Below, in pieces: positions 45,503-56,536 of a stretch of 64,000 bases of DNA. Both the position numbers and the translations under genes were made by a program. Every line of letters starts with the position of its first letter. Within the stretch, counting starts at the first letter, position 1. Origin of the DNA: Hypholoma sublateritium FD-334 SS-4 (lineage: Eukaryota; Basidiomycota; Agaricomycetes; Agaricales; Strophariaceae); the NCBI GenBank assembly GCA_000827495.1, contig KN817583.1:99763-163762 (forward strand), read 5' to 3'. The notes beneath the pieces are model-generated. The model saw nothing but the letters and a program-made list of their open reading frames with translations, was not told the origin of the DNA and searched no databases.

Positions 45503-47688
45503 ATGGACCTCAGGAAAAACGACGACGACAATCGCATTATCCCATTGGTCGACCCTTTCAAAGCTTCGCTTGCTCTGAACATTCAACGTCGGCGCGAGCA
45601 AAACAATGCAGTGGTGTCGAACTTGTATGCGATGCCAGCAGTGCAGTCACAGCGAGGCTCCCCAATGACCCTCCGAAACGTAGGATATTCACCAAGCTTA
45701 CGAGTTCCAGCCCCACGAATACCCAGCCCAAGACGTGTCCCCATCATGGTCAACCCGGTCGAACCAGCTTTCCCTAGGAGGCCATCGTATTCTCCGGTTC
45801 CGTCACTTCGCGATACGCGCTGGGAGCAGCGTCACTCGAGGCGCTCACCTACAAGATCTCCTAGCCGCAGAGATGGGTTTCCAGAGCCTGCATCCTGGTA
45901 TCGCCCTTCTCTCGTTCCAAATGAACTACATACTATGCCGCCTGATTGGCCGCCACATTCGCCTCCCTCACGACCTGATTCTGAGCACGCAAACGATGGG
46001 AATGATCAGCCCACTTTTGATCCTGGAGCGCACGATCGGTTTTCTACTACACCGCCAATCCCTAGTGCACGATCCGTAGAGTCCTTGGAATCCCGGCCTC
46101 CTTCACCAGTCCATTACTGCAATAAATCGTCCACCTCACTGCCCAAAGTAATTTCTCTACCCACCCATATTCAAGATACTGGATCTGTCGATCAGACCAC
46201 AGAGCACGAAAACAAATGGGGGCCTGGATGGGGTCCGATTCGCACAGAACCCGAACAAGACAACGAAGAATTGGAAGCACAAGAAAAAAGTTCGATTCCT
46301 ATGTCGCCATCGCGGGGGTCATCACGTCGCAGTATGCCCCCTCTCCCAGACGAACCCTGGCGCAAGGAAGACAGAAAAGGACCATCGACAGCACTTCACA
46401 GACCGTCGATGTATTCAATCTCAAAACGTACATCTCGCAAAAGCTTTCCCGACCTACAGCCTTCTGCTCCGGAAGCTGAGAATAGGCTATCTGCTGACCT
46501 TGAGGCGGGGCGAAAGCAAAGACACCCAGATGTTGCAACATACTTGACGACATTTGTACTGGACACTGCGCCTCGACAGGTTTATCTTCACTGTCATCTG
46601 CGTCTACCTTACATGTACTTTTCTCGCATTAGCCGTATATTCCGAACGGCGGGGCTGAGTGTCGAGGACATCAAAGAAGGCATGCTCGATACAGCGCTAC
46701 GTCAACGGGACCTATGGGACGAATCAGGAGCGCGGGCTCAAGTTCCTGATTCAAAAACGGCATACGACCATCTCCAAAAGACCTGGAATACCCTCATCAG
46801 CTCTCTTATATCTGAGTGGACCAACATGAATATCATATCAGCTTTACTCCTAGCGTAAGTGCTGTTTCAATCGTGCCCACACATGTTGGTAACACGCGTC
46901 TTGCACGCGTCGCGTATAGCGCCATCCTTACGCTACTCCAAATCGACACCGCGTCCAGTGATCCTTTACCACGGTACACTGGATTTGCCTCCATGATATG
47001 TGCACTCATAAGTCTCCTATGCGGCTACATATATGTTATCCGGTTTGATAGTATGCGGAATAGCTACAAAGTTGTTGAGTGGGCAAACGTATGTGTCTCG
47101 CTCCAAAAGAAACCCAACCTGACGTCGACCTCCAGGAGCTCCAATCCTCAAGGACGGGAATCTGGTGGAATATTTGGATATTTCTTGCCCTTCCGGCTAC
47201 ATGGCTGGCCTGGTCAGTAAATTGCTTTCGATTCGCCCCCCTTTGAGCTGAATCGTCATCCCACCAGGTCTATCATTCTCTACCTAGCCTGCGCCATGTC
47301 TCTTATATGGCGAAGCGGAACAGCAGCGGACGCAGATAGGTCCCCAATGACGCCAAACCAGGCCCTTGCCGGGCGCGTTTGCCTCACTGTCCTACTGGCG
47401 ATAGGAGTTGTTTATCTGATTTTAGTGATACTCACCCTCAGGCATTTCGGGGACCAGATGGACGAGGCATGGCAGCGACGTCTATCCGGCTGGGTTGGAG
47501 ATGCGCAGCGGGAAAGAGCCACGCGGCGTGACCAAGAACCTGTGATATCACGGAGGGCTACGAGAAGGCGACAACTGCCTGGCGAATCCCGGGAACCCAG
47601 CGTTGAGATAGCATATAGATATCGTCCACCGCCACCGCGGCCCCCTCACATTGAGATCCCTATCCACACCATCCAGATGTCAGGATGA
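45503..47688 (+). CDS. Membrane protein with long disordered Pro/Ser/Arg-rich N-terminus
   Basis: Function unknown. The first exon (45503-46854) is long and mostly disordered: MDLRKNDDDNRIIPLVDPF, then repeated S/P/R segments (HSRRSPTRSPSRRDG, PDWPPHSPPSRPDSE, SARSVESLESRPPSP), with likely phosphosites. Near its end a folded-looking region (SRIFRTAGLSVEDIKEGML, AYDHLQKTWNTLISSLISE) leads into the first membrane helix (NIISALLLA). Later exons add a short hydrophobic stretch (AILTLLQIDT), helices GFASMICALISLLCGYIYVI, IWIFLALPATWLAW and VCLTVLLAIGVVYLILVIL, and a basic Pro-rich tail (YRYRPPPPRPPHIEIPIH). Four exons are likely. The layout, disordered cytosolic head and four or five helices, is seen in uncharacterised basidiomycete proteins; I recognise no catalytic motif. 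Convergent with the Sac3 gene, 303 bases apart. Confidence 0.78.
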
Positions 47689-47991
47689 AGACCTGGATTC
47701 ATGTTGGTGTATAAGGTGTTCCCGGTAAATATATGATATGCTGAATGTATCCAATATTCGTATCATTTACGTATATGAGTCTCCAGGAAGTAGGCTCAGG
47801 TACCTGCTTAATCGTTTGGAAAACTGAATCTTCGCACTGTCCTTTGCTTGGCTTGGAGACATGCCAAGGGCGAAAAAAGTAGCCCAGTTGCAATTGGAAT
47901 GTAGTTGAATGTGGTATGACAGTACGCATGATAAAAATACACTAAGATGTAATATGTAATCCTAACCAAGATCGACAGCGCGTGAAGCACG
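47689..47991. other. Convergent 3' spacer
   Basis: Between the stops of the membrane protein gene (plus) and Sac3 (minus). AT-rich; possible poly(A) signals on both strands; no gene. Confidence 0.5.
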
Positions 47992-50900
47992 CTACGAACA
48001 CCCCACTGCATACTTCTTCTTCAGATCGCGCGTGAGCGCGCGCAGCATCGCGACTGTCACAGCGGGACGCTCCTGTTCTGTACGATCCGTCGCCGCCGCA
48101 GACACTGTACTCCCTGTAGGCGACGGCGTTTGCATCTGTCGATTGCCATTCATCTGGGGGGTCGTGGGCACAGTGCTAAGGCCGTCAACCTCGCCGTCGG
48201 TAGAGGCCGACGCCACCGACGCAGAGAAGCGGGCGCGTTTGGCTTCCGGACTGTAATACGACAAGGGTTAGTTTACATGTCTGGTATATGTATACGGCAT
48301 GTACACGAACCTGCCGTGTTCACTGGTGGCAACCGAGTACGCGCGCCGCTTTGGAGATCGCCGTGCGCTGAAATTGTACGCCTGACTCAATTTAAGTTGG
48401 AGTGGGCGAATGGCACCGTTGAATGCTTCTAACGATGCGTCAATACTGCTTGTGAGTACAGCACGTTCAGTGTTGGCGCTCCGTGGGTACAGCCTCTCAA
48501 ATCGGGTCTTGGTGAGCTCAAGGAGGTGTCCTATGAAAACTCGGCCAGGGAAATCTGAATTCCTTCAATGTTAAGATGCAACAATCTTTGACTGCGACTT
48601 TGGCCAACGCACCCTGTCCAATATTCCTGTGCGAATGCAGATCGGTGGCAATCATTTTCGAATCGTCTTGCGAGCTGAGTGTTGACAGCCACTCGTTGAC
48701 AGTGCCGTAACACGATCTAAAACGACTTCATATACCGCTCAAATTTACAGAATGAAAGACTCACTCGGAATCGCCGATGTAGTGATATTCAAAGCTTGGT
48801 AGCGGATCCCGCGGCCCGGATAGCTCAAGCAAAGATTGAACGGCAGTCGAGATGAAGTTTAGAAGAACAACGGAAACCTGGACAAGCTGTGCATACAGAT
48901 TCCAGTCGACTAGAAGAAAAAAAGAAATGATGAGAATCATATTTCTACCAGAGAGGATAACGACTCACATCGCCCATTCACTGTGCAGTTCTCCAACCAC
49001 TCTGTCAGGAATGCCTCGAATATGGGCTCGTATAACTTGAATACGCCTGCCAAAGATAGCGTCCGTACCAATTTGCCTTCTGTGTCCAGTGCAAGTGTAT
49101 TCAAGATGCCATCCAATTTATGATCCATGTCTTTGCTGCAGGCTGTGATCGCGAACATTTGGTAGCTATGCAGGACAGAGTCCGCGACCAGCTTCTTGAC
49201 CTAAGCAAAGATAAGCACGACCGAAATCAACACGTTGCGCGATGCTCACCATGACGAGGAAATCTGATGGCGTTGAATCCTGATCTTGAACGTCCCAGCA
49301 GATAACCAAGAGCGACGGGATGAAATGGCGTCTGGGGGATAACGACTTGATAATCTCCCGCAACCGTGAGCAATCGTCGAGAATACGGTATTTCCTAAGA
49401 TATCATTAAATTTGATGATTGGAAGAAATGAAAAATGACTGACTTCTCGAGTTCATCAGAGACATCCCCCAGCGGCGTTGCCTCAAATACGATCAATCCC
49501 GGATATCCAGCAGTGTCGGGACCGCCCGTCGCGAGAGGTATCGAGAATACCGCCTCCGAAACCCACGCCCCCGACGCCGGCACGTCGAACTTGCGCTCCA
49601 GCCAGATCGCTGTGCCGTCGCTCTCAGGATTCATTGAGAGCCAGATATTCCAAGGAAGTTTCAGCGTCGCCGCATTGAGCTTTCCGACAGCGCGCCGTAT
49701 CATCTGTAGGAAGGAGCCCTTCGCCCAACGTAGCTCCTGCTCTTCATGATTCTAGATGGCGCAAGGCAACGTCACAGACCACCAGATAGAAGGGCGTAGC
49801 GTAGAAGAAAGAGAAAGAAATCGGTCAGGTCCACGAAACACGGCACGGGAATAAAGAAAGGAACGCGTTGCACCTCTTTGAATCGCCTCGCCAGCTCCTC
49901 GTCCGTCCGCGGCGCGCGATAGTCGCCAGACACACGCTTCCTTGCAGCGCGCTTCTTCATGGGCGCTTGTCCATGGTGATGCTCGTCCCCGGCCGTCCCA
50001 TTCGTCGACACTCGCCGTTTCTTATCTACCGACATACCATTTCCTGCCCGAGCGAGCTCCAAAGCCCCTGCCCGCCCGTCCGCGCGCGCCCGGTGCAGCT
50101 TGGCGCGGTACTCCTCGTCGTGCCTTCGAGCCTCCAGGTACGCCGCACGGTCCGTGGCGCGCTGCACCCACCGCTCGAACGCACTGCGCACAAGCACGCT
50201 CCGCCGCGCGAACGCCAGCGCCCTCTCTTTCTGCACCTCGGTATCGTCCGCGTCGTACATGGTATGCACTGAATCCTTGCCCTTCTCGGACGGCGACGGC
50301 AGCGCGGGCGCCGTCCCACTAAACCGCCGGAGTGCCTTGGGCGTCGACAACGGTGTGAAGTTGTTGAACGGCTTTGCGTCGGACATTGTGGGTGAGCCCA
50401 TCACCAGAGGACTGAGCATGTCCTGGCTCGAGGTCGGCGACCCGAGAGAGCTCGAGCTCGAGCTCGCGCCTTCCAGCGTACTCCGCAGATAGCCGAGGAG
50501 TGCACTCGGCGGCTGGAGCACTGTCGTTGGTGTTGAGGGTAAGGATATGGGCTGCTTCTTCGGCATGGGCGGGGGAACGCGCGGAGACGCCGCTGAGGAC
50601 GTGGAGGACCCCGTTGAGGTGTTCGTGTCAATTTTGAGGAGGGGTGGCGCAGTGAGTCGGTTTAGTGGTGGCGTCACTGACTTCGAGCCAGGCGGACTTG
50701 GTTTTTGGAAGTAAGACGGTGTCGATGTGGAGGCATTAGTGTTGAACACTGAAGCTCCATTAGCAGTCGGTTCTATATTGAAGGCTGCAGTCGGCTGAAG
50801 GTTCGTCGTGGCTATGGTTTGAGAATATGTCGGATTTGGAGAGGAGAATTTCGGCATCCCATTAGCGGAAGGGAAGGTGGGAGGTTGGGAGAAAACGGAA

Positions 50901-53363
50901 GGATTTGCGGCAGGCGCAAATTCTGATGCTTTTGGGTTCAAAGGTGGTGTAATGACATTGGTTGTCCCAACGGAACCGAAAGGTGGTGTGCTTCCAGACG
51001 CAGAGATCGAAAAAGGGGTGGAGAAGAATGAGCCATTTGCACCGCCGAATACGGATGTTGGTGCACTGGATTGAGAGGGTTGGGATGTAGAAGCGGTAGG
51101 CATTGAAACAAATTTTGGTGGAATGTCTGTAAGAATGAACAGTTAGAGATATTCAAACGATCAGAGAAAAAAATGGTGAATGGGGATACATACTGAAGGA
51201 ATTTGTCGGCGGCGCGTTGGACGCGAAGGTGGCTGAGGAGCTATTTGCCGCCGCGAATGCGAAGGGAGAGTCCGCGGGGGCAGCCTGTTGTGGCGGAGAT
51301 CGCACATTAGTAGGAGGCAACGATGAGGCCGTGGGAGGTATTGCCGGGCTGCCAAAGTTGCCAAAGGGTGATGGAGTTCCTTGAAGTATGGGAGTACTTG
51401 ACGTTGATGAAGGAGCAAAAGGCGACGTTCCGAAGATGGACTGGACGCCGAATGGGTTGGGCTTTGACACCAGACCAGCGAATGCGGATGTGGGTGCTGG
51501 CGCAGGTTGGGGAATAGACGGTGGTGGTGCAGGAGCATTTGAAGGCCACTCAGTAGAGCTGGGCTTGAAAGGCACTGAGACCGTTGGCTGAGGGGCAGGT
51601 GCCAGTACAGGCGCTGTGTACCCTCCTTCTTCGTAGTCCTCTTCATCGCCATTGTCATAATACTCCTCCAGTTCGTCCTCGTCCCCCTCAGCAATTTCCT
51701 CCGTCTCCTGCTCATAGTCCTGGTGTACTTGTTGAATATGTCTGCGAGAAGATACTCCGTCGATGATGTCAGGAATACTCAAGTCTCCTTTGATAGCCTC
51801 TATATCCTCTATGGTGTCCTTACCAAACAAACGCTCCAGGAGGCACGCAACGAGGTAGACCATCACCGTGCTGCCTTGTTCCTTGAGAACCGTAGCCAGT
51901 TGGCCGAATATTTGCATCCCTTCAGCGTTGACAACCAATCTAGAGGTTTTACTGATCGGGGCACTCTTCTCCTGTACATGTAGGCGGAAGGCAGTGGTAA
52001 GTTTGAACACGGGGTGGGAGGTAATGTAATCGGGGATATCTTCGTGGCGTTCCTTTTGATCACGGATGTGTATGAGACGATGGTACACGCGCATTTCTAG
52101 CTCGGTGGGGGACTCGTATCGTCCTCTTTGGTCTTCGTAGAATTCTTTCAGACTTTGAAGCGCTTTCACGGGGAATTCAGAGCTAAGAAGATTTGAATGT
52201 GATAATAAGCTCACTGTTCATTAACTGCTGCTCTTCCAAAGGTATTGAAAATCCCGTTGTGTCTCGTTCGAAGTGCAGGGCAAGGATATGAAAACGAGCG
52301 CAACGGTCGTGGCACTCGATAGCCAACGGGCCTGTAATGTGCTGCATGGTAAAATCATTGCGAACCGCTCGAGAACGATCCCGAATGAAGTTAAAGGCTG
52401 CAGAAAAGCCACCGCGGGGAAGGAGGTCGCGGAATAGATAGTCGAGAGTGCGCTTCCGAAAAATCAATCAACGAAGCATATGTGCCATCAAGAAACACAC
52501 CTTGAGAACGAGAGGAGGCCGTAGGTCTGAGGGTAAGGTCTTGTCACCTGCAGCGCGCTCATACATCTTCACGGCGCGGTTGTGATTGACTCTTTTCGTT
52601 CCGGGAATCTTGAGCGATGTTAGCGCGGGTTTCTACAGTTAGTACAGACCTACAGTTTCCCATTCGAAGAGATTGTTCTCTCGTTCACGCCTGTATCGTT
52701 CGAAACGAGGGCACATATCCATGCATGTGCCTACAATGGATATCGCATCCTCCAAGCGTTTGGGCACCAAAGGATCGTCCATCTTCCCTTCTGCTATCGC
52801 TATCTTCCTTTCTTGTTCGCGTGCCTTCACCAGCTACAGAAGAGACTGAGAAGCTAGAAACCCCCGACACTGACGGCGCGCACCTCTTGGTAGAACTTTT
52901 CGCGTTCCTCGGGCGAATCCAACTCTGGTTCGTGTATTTCGGCAAATGACCCCGAATTTGTCTCTGCCCGTGGTTCAATGTCATCCCCCTCCTCGTAAAG
53001 TTCGTCCTCTTCGTCGTGAGTCCCCTCGATCTCGACGTCTTCGTGGACTTCGGGCGGGTGGACAGGTTGTTGGACCACAGGGGTGCGCTGCGGCTGTGGA
53101 CTATGAAACGGCGAATGGTTGAGCCTCAAGGAGACGTTGTGAAATATCGGAGCCACTCCGCGTGGAACCCCCCGTCCCCGCCCACTTCCACGATGGCCTC
53201 CTCGTTCCCAACGCTCGCCATCCGAGTGGTTTGGCGTATTAGTTCGCGCAACGCTATCCGCCGCCGACCAGTGCTTGTTCCTCGAATGTGGGCGGCCACG
53301 AGCTGCATCGTGACTGAGATTGCCGCGTCCCCGGGAGCCCCTGGGGTAGGAGGAGGCGTCCAT
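47992..53363 (-). CDS. SAC3: Sac3/GANP-type mRNA export scaffold
   Basis: Scaffold of the TREX-2 complex, which links transcription to mRNA export at the nuclear pore. ATG 53363 (MDASSYPRGSRGRGNLSH). The basic, RG-rich N-terminus is followed by an acidic part (HEDVEIEGTHDEEDELYEEG). The family hallmark VGTCMDMCPRFERYRRER comes next, then KIPGTKRVNHNRAVKMYERA, LDYLFRDLLPRGGFSAAFNF, VRNDFTMQHITGPLAIECHD, FYEDQRGRYESPTELEMR and the PCI-like part to about VACLLERLFGKDTIEDIEAI. A long low-complexity region holds FG-type dipeptides (NPFGVQSIFGTSPF, TPSPFGNFGSP, VFGGANGSFFSTPF, TPPFGSVG). The C-terminal part has EEYRAKLHRARADGRAGALE, TAIWLERKFDVPASGAWVSE and a tail KKYAVGCS. At least ten exons; middle joins were checked only roughly. 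A single gene is favoured because exons follow without an intervening start or stop. Confidence 0.87.
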
Positions 53364-54753
53364 GGCCGATGAAGGAGAGGATGCGGTAAGGGACTTGGAA
53401 GTGAAAGACGAGAAAAGGCAGTAAACAATGACACACAACACATGTGCAGGGTTCATGACTCGTCACTGGTTCTCGTTGACGGCCACCACTCCACCATGTC
53501 CGAGGTATGCGGTATCGTCGCCACGGTTTGTGTTGATATATGTGCGGGCATTTGCATCGATTTCATGTCGATCCGTAAGTGAGCACTGTCAGAACAGGCT
53601 ATGTTTGTTTCCAGAGCTGAAACTTTTCTGGTGATAGGCAATAGTTGCACAGAAAATCTCTGTGACTGTCTGGTGTGTCGTGGATGCGGCGCAAAGGATC
53701 AGGAAGAAGACGAAATCCCAGAACGGCAACCCTTGATACCTGACCAACGAGAGCGGAATACACAGCCGGGCGCGCAGAAGAAGATGCATGTTCCACCGTC
53801 ATGATCTCAGTCTAATCTCTGCCACATATATATCCAGGACCTTGTAGGTATGAAATATTCTTCAAATACCTCAACCTCGCCACAGCAATTATTGATTATA
53901 CCCATTGAACAGTTTATATTGTTGAACCATGTAAAATATGACATGTACATCTCTAATCTAATCCCTGAAGTTGTATGTATTTTCTATCACACGAGCGAGT
54001 CTCATCCTGAAGTCTTTCAAGAACCTGAACCAGTCATTTCTGCCAAGTGCGCCTCTCGAAGACCAAACCGCGCATCAATCCTCCGGGGTGCTTCTCTTCC
54101 ATTGCGACGAAATGAAGCACCTATTCAGCCATCCGTCACGAAACAGCCATCCTAGTATTCCTACTCGTCGTCGAATCGCCGACAAAAGACAGTCAACAAC
54201 GGACCTTCATGCTTTAATTTTTGCCACGTTCATTCAACGATTCGTCACAAAGCCTTTCTGCCTGTGGAATGGAACTGTAATTCTAAGCGTTCAGCGTTCA
54301 GCATGGACACCAGATTCTGGCGTTTCTCCTCATCGCTCAAATTGAAACTGGGAATACTTTGGCCAATGCCACTTCATTGAGCATAACATCCTCACGCTTC
54401 CAAATTGACAATTGGAGACGTTGTTGGCTCGTTTTGTCACTGGCTTTCTTCATGACGAGCTCATCATTACGGAGACACACTTGTGCGCTGGGAACCGATT
54501 TACAATAGTGAACCAACCGATACTCTCAACCGATACTCAAGTACTCAGGCGTCCTCTCAGTGCACAACCTTTCCAAGCGCGCCCTCATTTTCAAACCGCA
54601 TCAACGTGCGGACTTCTCAGCATCTTTTCCGTTTTTCGCGATTTTCAGCACATATAGTGCACGCGTAATCGCTGACGGTACGAATCTTAGTTAGGAACAA
54701 AAAGTTTCAAATACTAGACGCACCGTAAACCCCATTGTCGTCCAACCAATACA
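53364..54753. other. Spacer, no supported gene
   Basis: Promoter region of Sac3 at the left. 53600-54700 has several short unrecognisable frames; one on the plus strand (53601-53804) ends in a hydrophilic tail and has a CLVCRGCGAKD motif, too little to call a gene. Confidence 0.45.
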
Positions 54754-55170
54754 ATGAACGATCACCGACACTCCCGACGTTCCACTCTATCGCCCTCAAT
54801 TCCCTCTGTCGACGGTGCACCCAGATCTTGGCAAACATTGGCTGGGCTTCGGGTACACGAGGAGCCCCGAGCTAGACAATTCTACATGGAGAAGGCGAAG
54901 GCACCAAATAGTCCTGCGATACACCATTCAGCATCTAGCTCTTCCCAAGCCAATGTGCGCCACAGACATCGCGCAAGCAAAGCAGTTTCCGGGCCAACCT
55001 CCCCGTACGCACCCTGGCATACGCAGCCTGCGAACCCACGAAGCGCCGCCTCGCTGATGCACCAGAACCCCCCAACGGCGGCTGGGACAGCCCCCAATGC
55101 GCAGCCAGCGCGCGTCCGCAGGATTCGCACCTACGCTATCGCTGGCCCCACTAGCCCGTACGTGGGTTAG
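54754..55170 (+). CDS. Small Ser/Pro/Ala-rich hypothetical protein
   Basis: Uninterrupted frame of 138 residues from ATG 54754 (MNDHRHSRRSTLSPSIPSVD) to the stop at 55170. Composition is that of a disordered protein. It contains a repeated motif, GPTSPYAPW in the middle and GPTSPYVG at the very end, each preceded by a basic or hydrophobic stretch (RHRHRASKAVS, RIRTYAIA). No known domain. The repeat argues weakly for real coding sequence, since chance frames rarely carry it, but there is no homology I can name and GC-rich DNA yields long chance frames. Confidence 0.35.
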   Translation: MNDHRHSRRSTLSPSIPSVDGAPRSWQTLAGLRVHEEPRARQFYMEKAKAPNSPAIHHSASSSSQANVRHRHRASKAVSGPTSPYAPWHTQPANPRSAASLMHQNPPTAAGTAPNAQPARVRRIRTYAIAGPTSPYVG

Positions 55171-56536
55171 ACGCGCGGAACACCCCCGTGCGCGAGTCAT
55201 ATCTCCGCGATCCTTGAGACCCCTTCGCGACCTTCTGCGAATCACATTGCGGCGCAAATAGCGTTGCCTGCCTGTGTATGGGATGGCCGTGTCTGGATCC
55301 CATCGCCATCGCCATCGCGCGTGGCGCGCGAGCCGCGCTGGGGGATTTACCTAGGCCAGCGGCTCGGATCAGCTTCGACTCGGGTTGCAGAAGGCGGATT
55401 CATGAATCATTGAATGTATGGATGAAACAGCAGAGTCCTTGATGGATGCACATGCAGATAGCACTTTGCGCGCCGACGTCGCTCGTGTCAAGCAGTCATC
55501 TATCGACGATGAATTGCAAAGTGTGTAGGGATCCCCGTTACCCAATGCGAGTTTCATTCCGCACGCTGACGTCGGTCGTTTGTGCCCATGTCCCGACGTC
55601 GTTGCCGGATCCTGCTGCATTCCGCTGCATCCCAGCACCACACTTGTCAACGACAACGTCATCTCCAATCCGACTAATTCTAACGACCCCTCGCTGTCTC
55701 GTACGACGAAAATGGCTATCCACTGGCCACAACGCTCTTAATCTTACTCGGACAGCCACTTGCCTACTATACACTCACCGATCCTAGGTTCGACGACCCA
55801 GCGGCGATCCGCGCGAGAAATCGCGCGGGCAGGCAAGAAATCTCAATGCCCCTAGATCCATGTCCAAATGCTTGTTGTGGTAACCACCAGCTGCGCGACA
55901 TTATCGTCGTTCCGATAGATCTTCCAAGCCTGCCTGTCGTCGTCTACGTCAGTGCTGATCAGCGATCGTCGCGCGTTACTCAGGAGCGCGTGCAAATCTG
56001 TATTGCACACGGTAGGAGCGCTTGCAAACCTGTAATGTAGATAACGTGCAGAGACAACAGTCACCTTCGTGATGACGAGCCCGAATGAATGTGACAGCAC
56101 GACCAAAGTGGACTGAATTACCCTCGTATCCTGGCCGGAAATTTCCAAATCCACGCACAACCACCAATCCCAGACGAACGGTGTTTATTCGGGTACAGCA
56201 TATCGCACCCAGAGCACATATTATAACAATAGCACAACTACGAAAAGTATTGATTAAGTACAACGTCAGAAAAATAAACTTAAGTAACAAACATGAGCGG
56301 CGGAGGCGAGTAGGTGTTTAGGAGCACAAAAGAGGGAATATAGGTCATATCGACATGTGTGGAATAAACGAATGGCACGGCAAATGAATGTCCAGAGGTC
56401 CTCCATGACATGACATAACATGTAAGTAGTCTAGCTGCCCGCGTCCAAACCGCAGGAGCGAAGATAGTCCAGCGGCCGCAGGTACGAGCGCGACCGTGCT
56501 GCTCGTTGTGCCCTGCAACCGGGGCCACTGGCCCAC
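55171..56536. other. Spacer, no gene seen
   Basis: Includes a CCATCG trinucleotide-pair run (55298-55317) followed by a GCGCGTGGCGCGCG stretch. The right part is the 3' flank of the GH16 gene. Nothing recognised. Confidence 0.45.
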
